The notes beneath the pieces were generated by a model. The model searched no databases and was not told the origin of the DNA. It saw only the letters and a list, made by a program, of their open reading frames with translations. Below, in pieces: positions 33,644-41,293 of a stretch of 64,000 nucleotides of DNA. The position numbers and the translations under genes were made by a program. Position 1 is the stretch's first letter; every line of letters begins with the position of its first letter. This DNA comes from Fluviicola sp. (lineage in GTDB: Bacteria > Bacteroidota > Bacteroidia > Flavobacteriales_D > Crocinitomicaceae). Location of the stretch: NCBI GenBank assembly GCA_031260455.1, contig JAIRJW010000044.1:1-64000 (forward strand). The letters are read 5' to 3'.

Positions 33644-34526
33644 GGAAATAATCGGACAGGAATTCAGAGCGCTGCAGTTGTTTATCTGCAATGAACTGGA
33701 ACGCGTGGATGGAAAAGCAATATTCTTGGAAGATCTGTGGGAACGCACCGAAGGAGGCGGAGGAAAAACACGCACGATCCGTCATGGAGCCCTGATCGAA
33801 AAAGGCGGAGTCGCTTTCTCTGAGGTATATGGTCCTGTTTCCGAAGAAATGAAGGTCCAGCTGAAACTGGACGGAAATCAGTTTTATGCCACGGGAGTTT
33901 CTATCGTATTACACCCCAATAATCCGTATGTTCCGATTATCCACATGAATGTGCGCTATTTTGAACTGGATAACGGAATTTATTGGTTTGGAGGAGGAAT
34001 TGACCTGACACCGCATTATGTTGTTCACGATCATGCAGTAATCTTTCACCAAAAACTAAAGGGAATTTGTAACAAATACGATGAATCCTTTTATCTGAAA
34101 TTCAAAGACTGGGCAGACGAATACTTTTATCTGCCACATAGGAAAGAAACCAGGGGAGTAGGTGGAATCTTTTTTGATCATCTGAATAACCATTTCCAGT
34201 TAAATAAAAAGCAACTGTTCCGTTTCTGCCTGGATCTGGGAGAAAGTTTCCCGTTTTTGTATGAAGAACAAGCCGCTTTTGGTCGCGATAAAATAGTTAC
34301 TGAAGCCGAAAAACAGTGGATGCACTATCGCCGCGGACGTTATGCTGAATTTAATCTGGTTTTTGACAGGGGAACCAAATTCGGATTGTATTCGGGGGGA
34401 AGAACAGAATCCATTTTGATGAGTTTACCTCCGATGGCCGAATGGGAGTATAATTACACACCGGAAGCAGGTTCTCCCGAAAGACAAACGCTCGATTATC
34501 TGAGAGAAAAACATAGTTATATCTAA
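33636..34526 (+). CDS. hemF: oxygen-dependent coproporphyrinogen-III oxidase
   Basis: HemF decarboxylates coproporphyrinogen III to protoporphyrinogen IX using O2, so the organism makes haem aerobically. At 296 aa it is full length, with IHMNVRYF, WFGGGIDLTPHY at about 125-136, the metal/catalytic His residues in HPNNPYVPIIHMN, HRKETRGVGGIFFD, and RYAEFNLVFDRGTKFGL with SGGRTESILMSLP near the end. The start lies inside the LysM gene. No oxygen-independent HemN is in this window. Confidence 0.97.
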   Translation: MNKEIIGQEFRALQLFICNELERVDGKAIFLEDLWERTEGGGGKTRTIRHGALIEKGGVAFSEVYGPVSEEMKVQLKLDGNQFYATGVSIVLHPNNPYVPIIHMNVRYFELDNGIYWFGGGIDLTPHYVVHDHAVIFHQKLKGICNKYDESFYLKFKDWADEYFYLPHRKETRGVGGIFFDHLNNHFQLNKKQLFRFCLDLGESFPFLYEEQAAFGRDKIVTEAEKQWMHYRRGRYAEFNLVFDRGTKFGLYSGGRTESILMSLPPMAEWEYNYTPEAGSPERQTLDYLREKHSYI

Positions 34527-34608
34527 TGCATAAAATTTGACGATTTAGTTAATCTCCGGATCGTACGCAGCCTGATAAAAAATTCAAACCCAACAAGATG
34601 GGAGTCCA

Positions 34609-35784
34609 TCAGGATCCCTTTCTTCTCTTGATCTCCTCTTCGATTAGTTTCAGTTCTCTTCCCGTTTGGCCTTTTACGGAAGTGTTTTCATCCGCCCGCC
34701 GGAAGAGGTAGGGAATTACCTCTTTTACAGGCCCGTAAGGAACATATTTGACAACATTGTATCCTTGTGACGCCAGTGTGTATGAAATATGATCGCTCAT
34801 GCCCAAAAGCTGGGCGAAATAAATATGCTGATCCGTTTTATCAATTCCTTTTTTCGCAATCAGATCTGCCAGGTATGCAGACGAATGCTCGTTGTGAGAT
34901 CCTGCACATAGAGCCATTTGTGTATAGTTTTCCGGCTCAAGCAAAAATTCCAGTGCGCGGTCGTAATCCGTATCACACGTTTTTTTATCGGGTTGAATGG
35001 GAGAGGGATATCCTTTTTCCGCTGCACGGTCTCTTTCTTTTTCCATATATGCTCCACGAACCAGTTTTACTCCATATCGGATTCCTTTCGCTTTTGCCCA
35101 GGCAATGCTGTTTTTCAAAAATTCCAGCCGGTCGTGGCGATACATTTGAACGGTGTTGAAAACGATGGCTTTTTCCTGATTGTACTGCAGCATCATTTCA
35201 TGGCAAATACGGTCAATTACATCCTGGATCCAGGTTTCCTCTGCATCAATGAAAACCGGAACTGAAGCGTTGAAAGCTTCTTTGCAGATGCGGTTTATCC
35301 GTTCTACTGTTTCATGATATTCGTTTAAGTCTTCGGCTGAAATTCCTTCCAGCCCGGAGTTGGTCAGTTCCAGTAGGCTGAAACGCGCAATTCCCGTCAC
35401 TTTGAATACTGCAAATGGAATTGAGGGGTTTCCTTTTGCCTTGTGGATCGTTGCAATGATTTCTTTTGTCGTTGCTTCAAAGTCCTCCACACGGGTTTTT
35501 CCTTCTACCGAATAATCCAGAATGGTACCCACATGATATTTCCACATGTTTTCGATCGTTACGGAACATTCTTCAATGGTTTCTCCACCACAGAACTGCT
35601 CAAAAATGGTGGATTTAATAATTCCTTTGATGGGAAGTCCCGTATTGAGCCCGAAACGGGTAAGGCCTTTTCCTGATTTTACCAAAAACGGGCTGGCCAT
35701 TACGGAGAAAAGAAAATGTGCACGTTTCAAATCTTTATTTGATTTGTGTTTGAACGCAATCTCTGTGTTATTAAAAGATATCAT
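34609..35784 (-). CDS. putA: proline dehydrogenase
   Basis: The 391-aa protein is a monofunctional FAD-linked PRODH beta/alpha barrel that oxidises proline to P5C, feeding the dehydrogenase at 4170-5798. Family segments seen are TGIARFSLLE, VFIDAEETWIQDVID near 186-200, FNTVQMYRHDRL, GIRYGVKLVRGAYMEKER and FAQLLGMSDHISYTLA with YVPYGPVKEVIPYLFRRADE. It is shorter than PutA fusion proteins and lacks DNA-binding and aldehyde dehydrogenase domains. It is divergent from aroB, with -7 boxes of both genes within 80 bp. Confidence 0.95.
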   Translation of the reverse strand: MISFNNTEIAFKHKSNKDLKRAHFLFSVMASPFLVKSGKGLTRFGLNTGLPIKGIIKSTIFEQFCGGETIEECSVTIENMWKYHVGTILDYSVEGKTRVEDFEATTKEIIATIHKAKGNPSIPFAVFKVTGIARFSLLELTNSGLEGISAEDLNEYHETVERINRICKEAFNASVPVFIDAEETWIQDVIDRICHEMMLQYNQEKAIVFNTVQMYRHDRLEFLKNSIAWAKAKGIRYGVKLVRGAYMEKERDRAAEKGYPSPIQPDKKTCDTDYDRALEFLLEPENYTQMALCAGSHNEHSSAYLADLIAKKGIDKTDQHIYFAQLLGMSDHISYTLASQGYNVVKYVPYGPVKEVIPYLFRRADENTSVKGQTGRELKLIEEEIKRRKGS

Positions 35785-35788
35785 AAGA

Positions 35789-35796
35789 CAAAATTA
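35789..35796 (-). promoter_or_regulatory. -7 promoter element placed 4 nt before the proline dehydrogenase ATG
   Basis: The minus strand reads TAATTTTG, then TCTT, then the ATG at 35784, so the mRNA is probably leaderless. Confidence 0.5.
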
Positions 35797-35808
35797 ATCT
35801 CTTTCCAG

Positions 35809-35816
35809 TATTTTTG
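35809..35816 (+). promoter_or_regulatory. -7 promoter element of aroB
   Basis: TATTTTTG matches TAnnTTTG, 47 nt before the TTG used as start of aroB. Only 12 nt separate it from the oppositely oriented box of the proline dehydrogenase gene, so the two promoters overlap back to back. Confidence 0.5.
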
Positions 35817-35863
35817 TACACCTTTAAACTGAATTATTTGTTCCATCTATTGAAATAAATGTT

Positions 35864-36949
35864 TTGAAAAAAATTGATTGTAGTTCTTGCATTGTAGAAG
35901 TTGGTAATCTGGAACTTTCTTCCTTTCCGCAACTATTGACGGAAACGTATAAAGATGCCAGGAAAGTGATCGTTGTGGATGAAAATACACACGATTTTTG
36001 CCTGGAGTATTTGCTGACAGTGTTTCCGACTCTGGAAGAGGCCGAAGTGATTTTACTTCCGGCTGGAGAAGAAAACAAAGTAATGGAAGTGTGCTTTCAG
36101 GTATTGGAGGCCCTTTCCGAATACGGGATTGTCCGTTCGGATTTGGTAATCACACTCGGGGGAGGCGTGGTGAGTGATATGGGCGGATTCATTGCTTCGA
36201 TTTACAAAAGAGGTTTGGATTGCATTCACATTCCCACCTCTCTTTTGGGAATGGTAGATGCCGCTTTGGGAGGAAAAACCGGGATTGACCTGGGAAGTTA
36301 CAAAAACCAGATCGGAACTTTTCACAATCCGAAGGCTGTTTTTGTGGACCAGCGTTTCCTGGCATCTTTGCCTGAAGAAGAGTGGAAAAGTGGATTTGCT
36401 GAAGTGCTGAAACATGCGTTGATTGCTGATAAGCAGGAATGGGAGCGTTTGATTGCAAGTAAACAAAACGAGTTGTTCTCGGATGAGAGCGTTTCACAGA
36501 TTCTGGAAAAATCGATTGCGATCAAATCACAAGTTGTTACAGAAGATCCGCAGGAAAACGGAAAACGGAAAGTGTTGAATTTCGGCCATACGATAGGTCA
36601 CGCGATTGAAGGGTATTATCTCGAACTGAACCGGTTGTCGCACGGAAATTGTATCGCGCTGGGAATGATTGCGGAAGCTTTTCTGTCAAATCAGAAAGGA
36701 ACTTTGAATACCGAAGAATTGAATGAAGTGGTTCAGGTGATGCGTGCCTTGTATCCGTGTCCGGAAGACCTACTTACCGGGGTTTCTGTGATGACCGAAC
36801 TGATGAAAAACGACAAGAAAAACGATCAGCTGGGAGTTCGTATCTGTTTTTTGGACCGGATTGGAGAGTGTTCCTGGAATCATTTGATTGATGGTAACGA
36901 TATCAAAATGGCACTGAATTACCTGTATCAGGCGTATTATAAGAATTGA
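35864..36949 (+). CDS. aroB: 3-dehydroquinate synthase
   Basis: AroB closes DAHP to 3-dehydroquinate with NAD and a divalent metal, the second shikimate step. The 361-aa protein has the NAD-binding stretch LGGGVVSDMGGFIASIYKRG, the GKTGIDL and KNQIGTFHNP segments, and Zn ligands Glu in FAEVLKHAL and His in FGHTIGHAIEG and LSHGNCIALG. The frame has no ATG near the start; a TTG at 35864 gives LKKIDCSSCIVEV with family length, and the upstream frame is closed by a stop at 35825. So TTG is the probable start. No other aro genes are adjacent. Confidence 0.95.
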   Translation: MKKIDCSSCIVEVGNLELSSFPQLLTETYKDARKVIVVDENTHDFCLEYLLTVFPTLEEAEVILLPAGEENKVMEVCFQVLEALSEYGIVRSDLVITLGGGVVSDMGGFIASIYKRGLDCIHIPTSLLGMVDAALGGKTGIDLGSYKNQIGTFHNPKAVFVDQRFLASLPEEEWKSGFAEVLKHALIADKQEWERLIASKQNELFSDESVSQILEKSIAIKSQVVTEDPQENGKRKVLNFGHTIGHAIEGYYLELNRLSHGNCIALGMIAEAFLSNQKGTLNTEELNEVVQVMRALYPCPEDLLTGVSVMTELMKNDKKNDQLGVRICFLDRIGECSWNHLIDGNDIKMALNYLYQAYYKN

Positions 36950-36965
36950 AAAGGTAAAATGTAGA

Positions 36966-36988
36966 ATTGATAATCTAAGATTAGCAAT
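36966..36988. terminator. possible hairpin between convergent aroB and MerR genes
   Basis: ATTGATAATC and GATTAGCAAT pair with one A-G mismatch around a 3-nt loop. It lies in the 60-bp gap between two stop codons. No strong T-run follows, so termination is uncertain. Confidence 0.3.
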
Positions 36989-37009
36989 TATGAATTGTTA
37001 ATTCTTCAA

Positions 37010-37357
37010 TTATTTTTTCAACGCTAAAAGCTGCGCTTTGATCTGCTCCAGTTTTTGAATCAGTAGTTCGTTTTGATTTCCTTCCAGGGTACCTTTGCCG
37101 CTGGTTTTTACGGCCTTTTTTGCTCCTTCAAGGGTATATCCCTGTTCTTTGACGAGTTGATAAATCTTGTTAAAATGCTCAATGTCTTTTACCGTAAACA
37201 AGCGGTTTCCCTTCTTGTTTTTCTTCGGTTGAATCACGGTAAATTCCTTCTCCCAAAATCTTATTAATGAGGTGTTTACGTCAAATATGGCAGCCACCTC
37301 TCCGATGGAGTAGTACAACTTTGTTAATGTTACATCATCTAATTTGCTCAAGACCAA
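37010..37357 (-). CDS. MerR-family transcriptional regulator
   Basis: The 115-aa protein has an N-terminal MerR winged helix (KLYYSIGEVAAIFDVNTSLIRFWEKEF at about 13-39, recognition region NRLFTVKDIEHFNKIYQLV) and a C-terminal helical tail (NELLIQKLEQIKAQLLALKK) for dimerisation. There is no effector domain. The reading frame contains no Met at all; TTG at 37357 (or the TTG at 37351) must be the start. Close relatives are widespread single-copy genes in Bacteroidota. It is divergent from the NlpC/P60 gene, with an intergenic gap of 51 bp. Confidence 0.88.
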   Translation of the reverse strand: MVLSKLDDVTLTKLYYSIGEVAAIFDVNTSLIRFWEKEFTVIQPKKNKKGNRLFTVKDIEHFNKIYQLVKEQGYTLEGAKKAVKTSGKGTLEGNQNELLIQKLEQIKAQLLALKK

Positions 37358-37361
37358 TTAT

Positions 37362-37391
37362 TTTGATTCTGTGAAAATAATGATAATTTTG
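37362..37391 (+). promoter_or_regulatory. consensus Bacteroidota promoter of the NlpC/P60 gene
   Basis: TTTG at 37362-37365, 18 nt, then TAATTTTG at 37384-37391: full match to both elements with normal spacing, 17 nt before the ATG. Confidence 0.75.
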
Positions 37392-37408
37392 CAGCGTCTG
37401 AAATATTT

Positions 37409-37984
37409 ATGTCTTTAAAAAACTACATATTTTTGATAGCTGTGTTTCTGATGGGGAATGCCTTACAGGCGCAGACAGCTTCGAGTGCTCATACTGAAAA
37501 GAGCGCACATTCTTTGGATACCCTTGTTTCTGTTCCGGTTGCTTCAAATGATTCTGCACCAAAAATCAACAAGCAGGTAGAAGAAATTATTCAGTTTGCC
37601 AAGAAATTTTTGGGAACTCCCTATCATTATGCTGGTTCCACACCTTCCGGGTTTGATTGCAGCGGGTTCATTTACTATGTCATGGGGAATTTCGGAATGC
37701 GTTTATCCCGCTCAAGTCCCGGGCTTGCCGAATTCGGTAAAACGGTAAAGCTTTCCGAATTGCAACCGGGCGACCTGATGTTTTTTAAAGGCCGAAATAC
37801 TGGTTCTTCCGGTGTTGGACATGTAGCTATGGTGGTCGAAGTAAAAGAAGGAGTGATCAGGTTTATTCACAGTTCCACTTCAAGAGGAGTTATCATTGAC
37901 ACGTTTAATAACAGTGGATATTACGTTCCGCGTTATTTGAAATCCAAAAGACTGGATTACGGAGGTGTTCCTTCTAAAAATTAA
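37409..37984 (+). CDS. NlpC/P60 (C40) cell-wall peptidase
   Basis: The 191-aa protein has a signal peptide (1-22, cut near ALQAQ), a spacer rich in Ser, Ala and Thr, and an NlpC/P60 domain from about 57. Catalytic Cys84 lies in SGFDCSGFI, His138 in GVGHVAMV, and the third residue is His154 in RFIHSST. It cuts D-gamma-Glu to diaminopimelate bonds or similar in peptidoglycan, outside the inner membrane. It has its own consensus promoter and is followed by msrA. Confidence 0.92.
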   Translation: MSLKNYIFLIAVFLMGNALQAQTASSAHTEKSAHSLDTLVSVPVASNDSAPKINKQVEEIIQFAKKFLGTPYHYAGSTPSGFDCSGFIYYVMGNFGMRLSRSSPGLAEFGKTVKLSELQPGDLMFFKGRNTGSSGVGHVAMVVEVKEGVIRFIHSSTSRGVIIDTFNNSGYYVPRYLKSKRLDYGGVPSKN

Positions 37985-38086
37985 TGTTTCGGTTTCAAAG
38001 GATCAGCCTGGATGTACCGTCTCAGGTGCGCTATTAAATGTTATCTCAGTTCCGGATAAAAGCACATTCTGCTTTAAAACTTCACG

Positions 38087-38094
38087 TATTTTTG
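38087..38094 (+). promoter_or_regulatory. -7 promoter element of msrA
   Basis: TATTTTTG matches TAnnTTTG, 14 nt before the ATG at 38109. It supports that start over the longer open frame from 37965 that overlaps the NlpC gene. Confidence 0.5.
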
Positions 38095-38108
38095 ATAAAA
38101 ACAAAACA

Positions 38109-38639
38109 ATGATTAAAGAAGCCACATTAGGTGCCGGATGTTTTTGGTGTGTTGAGGCATGTTATAACGAATTGAAAGGAGTTGTTTCCGTGACTTCGGG
38201 GTATGCTGGAGGACATGCAGACAACCCGACTTACAGACAGGTATGTGAAGGAACGACCGGCCATGCGGAAGTGGCCAGAGTGGTTTATGACGATGAGGTG
38301 ATCTCGTTCGATGAGTTATTGGAAGTATTTTGGTTTATACACGATCCGACTCAATTAAACAGACAGGGAAATGATATCGGGACACAATATCGTTCGGTTA
38401 TTTTCTACCACGATCAGGAGCAGAAAGAAAAAGCGTTTGCTTATAAAGAAAGGTTAACTCAGGAGTACGTTTGGGAAAAGCCAGTCATGACGGAAATTTC
38501 ACCGGTTTCGAATTATTATTCTGCGGAAGATTACCATCAGAATTACCTGGAATTAAATCCCGGGAATGCATATTGCCAGATGGTAGTGCGGCCTAAATAT
38601 GAGAAGTTTAAAAAGATTTTTGCGGCTAAACTGGCGTGA
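38109..38639 (+). CDS. msrA: peptide-methionine (S)-S-oxide reductase
   Basis: MsrA repairs oxidised methionine. At 176 aa it is full length for a cytosolic MsrA. The catalytic Cys11 lies in GAGCFWCVEA, followed by GVVSVTSGYAGG, HAEVARVVYD, HDPTQLNRQGNDIGTQYRS and YYSAEDYHQNYL. No resolving Cys tail of the CGY type is seen beyond NAYCQMVVRPKY. There is no MsrB fusion and no signal peptide. A hairpin terminator follows at about 38744. Confidence 0.96.
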   Translation: MIKEATLGAGCFWCVEACYNELKGVVSVTSGYAGGHADNPTYRQVCEGTTGHAEVARVVYDDEVISFDELLEVFWFIHDPTQLNRQGNDIGTQYRSVIFYHDQEQKEKAFAYKERLTQEYVWEKPVMTEISPVSNYYSAEDYHQNYLELNPGNAYCQMVVRPKYEKFKKIFAAKLA

Positions 38640-38743
38640 AAAACTTTAGATAGATGGCTATTAAATTTAAGATAGAACTTCGCGTGCCTGGTTTTTCGTA
38701 TATGGTTTCAGATGTGTGATTTTTTATATATAAATAGGAGTAG

Positions 38744-38800
38744 AGACTATAGACATCAGGCAGAGTTTCAAATCCCGGGCCTTTTGTCTATAGTCTTTTT
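38744..38800 (+). terminator. terminator hairpin downstream of msrA
   Basis: AGACTATAGACA (38744-38755) pairs perfectly with TGTCTATAGTCT (38785-38796), followed by TTTTAATT. The loop of 29 nt is long for a terminator and contains CCCGGG, a small palindrome. Confidence 0.65.
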
Positions 38801-38824
38801 AATTACTGCAATCCTTTTTCTGAT

Positions 38825-39256
38825 TTATTTGCTGGAAGGAGCAGCTTTTGTTCCTTTTTGTACTCTACCGCCTTGCTCACCTTGTTTTTCAGCATGTTTT
38901 GCCTGCATTTTTTCCTGTTTTTCTTTTTCCCAAGCTTGATACTTGATGTATTGGTCGGAAGTGAGAACTGTTTTATATTGGGCAGCGCACGCAGTGTGAT
39001 TTTCTTTCATCTGTGCAAACTTTTGTTCGTGGGTCAGTGAAGTATTCTCACGGATTGCTTCATTCTTTTTAACAACTCCCAAATTGATTTCCTGAATTTT
39101 GGCTTTTTGAGCATCATCCAGGCTCAGTTGAGTGCTCATTCTTTCGGTCATGCTGGTTGCACGCTGCTCCGCGGTTTGATGTTCTCTTTTTTCTTGTTGC
39201 TGTGCCATTACGGTTCCACCTGTTAAAATGGCCAATGCTAAAATCAATGTTTTCAT
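38825..39256 (-). CDS. Spy/CpxP-like small exported protein (DUF4890-like)
   Basis: The 143-aa protein has a signal peptide (1-18, cut near VMAQ) and a helical body with two similar blocks: EQRATSMTERMSTQLSLDDAQKAKI, and SLTHEQKFAQMK. T..M...L.L...Q..KI..I is the pattern of Spy/LTXXQ-type proteins and of the DUF4890 family. Such proteins act as periplasmic chaperones under envelope stress. The Lys/Gln/Glu-rich tail (about 112-143) looks disordered. The start is the ATG at 39256 (MKTLILALAI); the frame extends to 39286 without better support. Confidence 0.72.
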   Translation of the reverse strand: MKTLILALAILTGGTVMAQQQEKREHQTAEQRATSMTERMSTQLSLDDAQKAKIQEINLGVVKKNEAIRENTSLTHEQKFAQMKENHTACAAQYKTVLTSDQYIKYQAWEKEKQEKMQAKHAEKQGEQGGRVQKGTKAAPSSK

Positions 39257-39390
39257 GTTATTTTTATTTTTTAAAGTTATTATCACTAGGACAGAAATCG
39301 TGCCAATAGGTTTAACGTTCAGAGGTCCAGGGCGTTTTTATTAACATTTATTCTCATTTTGATCTGATTTTGTCGTATTTTCGGGATGCA

Positions 39391-40119
39391 ATGAAATGGA
39401 AAAATTGGTCTTTAGTAACAGTGACTGGATTACTTGTTTCCTGCTCTGTTATAACTGCGACACATACGGATGGGAGGGAGATAACCATGAACTATAAGCA
39501 CCTTCAGGATATTCCTTTCGACTTGTTTCTCGATACCACGATTACTAAAATGTCTTTTTTCGGGAATAAGATCACAGATATTGACGGAGATATCTCCAGG
39601 CTTCAGAACCTGGAAGTATTGTATTTGGGGCGAAACAAGATGAAATCTTTTCCGAAATCGATTTGTACCCTGAAAAATCTGAAGGTTCTGAGTTTGGCTT
39701 ATAATGATATTGATTCCATTCCGGATTGTATTTGTCGTTTGAAAAACCTGGAACGCCTGTTTATTTCTAATAACAAACTGGTTTATATCCCGGATTCATT
39801 GGGAAGCCTCAGGAAACTTGAACAATTGGATCTGAACCGGAATTCTATCCGGGAACTTCCGGAGGACCTGGGATTTCTTTCTGAAATGAAATTCCTGGAT
39901 CTGAGTTATAATAACCTGCGCAAACTTCCGGATTCGATGCAATATATGAGCGGATTAAAAGAATTGAATTTACAGTATTCGGGAGCGATGCTTCAGATTC
40001 CGGAATCAGCCTGTACCTTGCGGATGCTTGAAAAGATCAAAGCGGATCCTTCGGTAGTATTCCCGATCTGTTTTCTGAGTCAGCAAACAAACCGTCTGGT
40101 GATTTACATCGAACCTTAG
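39391..40119 (+). CDS. leucine-rich-repeat lipoprotein
   Basis: The 242-aa protein has a lipoprotein signal with Cys18 in LLVSCSV and about six LRR units of 23 residues (LEVLYLGRNKMKSFPKSICT, LKVLSLAYNDIDSIPDCICR, LERLFISNNKLVYIPDSLGS, LEQLDLNRNSIRELPEDLGF, MKFLDLSYNNLRKLPDSMQY). Surface LRR proteins usually bind other proteins. The ATG at 39391 (MKWKNWSLV) gives a proper signal; the longer frame begins with TTG at 39370 without such logic. The gene is monocistronic. The binding partner is unknown. Confidence 0.88.
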   Translation: MKWKNWSLVTVTGLLVSCSVITATHTDGREITMNYKHLQDIPFDLFLDTTITKMSFFGNKITDIDGDISRLQNLEVLYLGRNKMKSFPKSICTLKNLKVLSLAYNDIDSIPDCICRLKNLERLFISNNKLVYIPDSLGSLRKLEQLDLNRNSIRELPEDLGFLSEMKFLDLSYNNLRKLPDSMQYMSGLKELNLQYSGAMLQIPESACTLRMLEKIKADPSVVFPICFLSQQTNRLVIYIEP

Positions 40120-40272
40120 TAACTGTTAGGAAATTATATTCTAAGTTGCTTATGTACCTTTATACTTCGTTCGATTTTTCGACAGAACCATTCCATTGTG
40201 CCTGCAAAATCTGCCTCGTCCAAACCAAAAACCCATTATAATAACTTTACGGTATAAAATTTAAACAGGCTC

Positions 40273-40809
40273 TTAGTTTTTTCCCCAGAAGTAAAATAAG
40301 ACGAAGTCGTAACTGGCATGTGCTGCGATGCAGAACCACAAACCCTGCTCTCCGGAAATGGCGTAGCTGAGAACTGTGATAAACAAACAAACCAGAATTC
40401 CGTATTTGGTTGTATTCCAGTCGTTGGGAAGGATGTAACCGTGAATGGCTACAAAAACAATGGAAGCCAGGATTGGGTGAAGCCATTGCTGAACTGCGAT
40501 ACGGAAGAGGATTTCCTCACCGAAACCGGCACAGAGCGACAGGAACAGGATGTCTGCGAAATTTAACCGGAGCGCTTTGATGAGTTGATGCTGCACCGAA
40601 AAGCTTTTTCGGGCTGTTTCCGTGTTGGTGAAGACCAGCATCAGAATTCCGGCGAAAACTCCGAATTCAACTCCGATTGCCGTCCACAGATTACTGATAC
40701 GGTCTAGTTGCAGGAATTCCCAAACCGGCGGCATTCCGCACAAGGTCCACCCAAGCGGAGCCATGAGCAGGGTCACAAACCCCATGAGATAAACCCGCCA
40801 TTTCGCCAT
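40273..40809 (-). CDS. CPBP-family intramembrane protease
   Basis: The 178-aa membrane protein has about five helices and the three CPBP (Abi, Rce1-like) motifs: EEILFR with Glu98, Glu99 and Arg103; FVAIH with His123; and HASYD with His164 and Asp168 (usually HxxxN or HxxxB). Such proteins cleave substrates inside the membrane; some guard against bacteriocins. It ends 1 nt from the next gene's stop region (40811), so it is co-transcribed with the DUF985 cupin. Confidence 0.85.
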   Translation of the reverse strand: MAKWRVYLMGFVTLLMAPLGWTLCGMPPVWEFLQLDRISNLWTAIGVEFGVFAGILMLVFTNTETARKSFSVQHQLIKALRLNFADILFLSLCAGFGEEILFRIAVQQWLHPILASIVFVAIHGYILPNDWNTTKYGILVCLFITVLSYAISGEQGLWFCIAAHASYDFVLFYFWGKN

Positions 40810-40810
40810 T

Positions 40811-41293
40811 TCAGGTTAGTTTTTCGATAATTGCGCGATGTTGCGGATAAGTATTCAGAAGATCTTCGGACGCAAATAATTCGAAATCTGCGAAATCAAA
40901 GCCCGGAGCCACTGCACAGGAAACAAAAGCATAGCCTTTATCGCCTTTCAGGTGCGAACCGAAAATGGTTTTTGCGGGAACTACGTGAAAAGGAACTTCT
41001 CCCTGTTCCATGTTTAATCCGAGTTCGGTTATTTCGTGTTTTCCGTCAGGGAAAAGACTGTGAACGAGGAGTGTTGACCCTTCGTGAAAATACCAGCATT
41101 CATCTGATTGAATCCGGTGAAGATTGGAGCAGCTATTCCCCGTAATGAGGAAATAAATGCTCGTTAAGAGCTGTCGGTTTTTTCCGGGAATACTTTCCGG
41201 TGAGCGGTATGTTTCATAGTAAAAGCCACCTTCCGGGTGACTTTTCAGATCAAAGGATTTAATAATTTCCCGGGCTCTCTGTGGAATTTCCAT
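40811..41293 (-). CDS. cupin, DUF985 family
   Basis: The 160-aa single-domain cupin has SHPEGGFYYETYRS near the start, IYFLITGNSCSNLHRIQSDECWYFHEG (the cupin metal-type His-Glu cluster, with His and Glu in LHRIQSDECWYFHEG), a VVPAKTIFGSHL loop and the VSCAVAPGFDFADFELF signature of DUF985 (YML079-like). The substrate is unknown. The gene lies between the beta-barrel gene (stop at 41294) and the CPBP protease, each joined with almost no gap. Confidence 0.9.
   Translation of the reverse strand: MEIPQRAREIIKSFDLKSHPEGGFYYETYRSPESIPGKNRQLLTSIYFLITGNSCSNLHRIQSDECWYFHEGSTLLVHSLFPDGKHEITELGLNMEQGEVPFHVVPAKTIFGSHLKGDKGYAFVSCAVAPGFDFADFELFASEDLLNTYPQHRAIIEKLT

Noticed and set aside
39257..39350. Sigma-54 type site (TTGGCACG) upstream of the Spy-like gene
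   Set aside because: The -12 GC is absent at the required distance, so the -24/-12 pair is incomplete.
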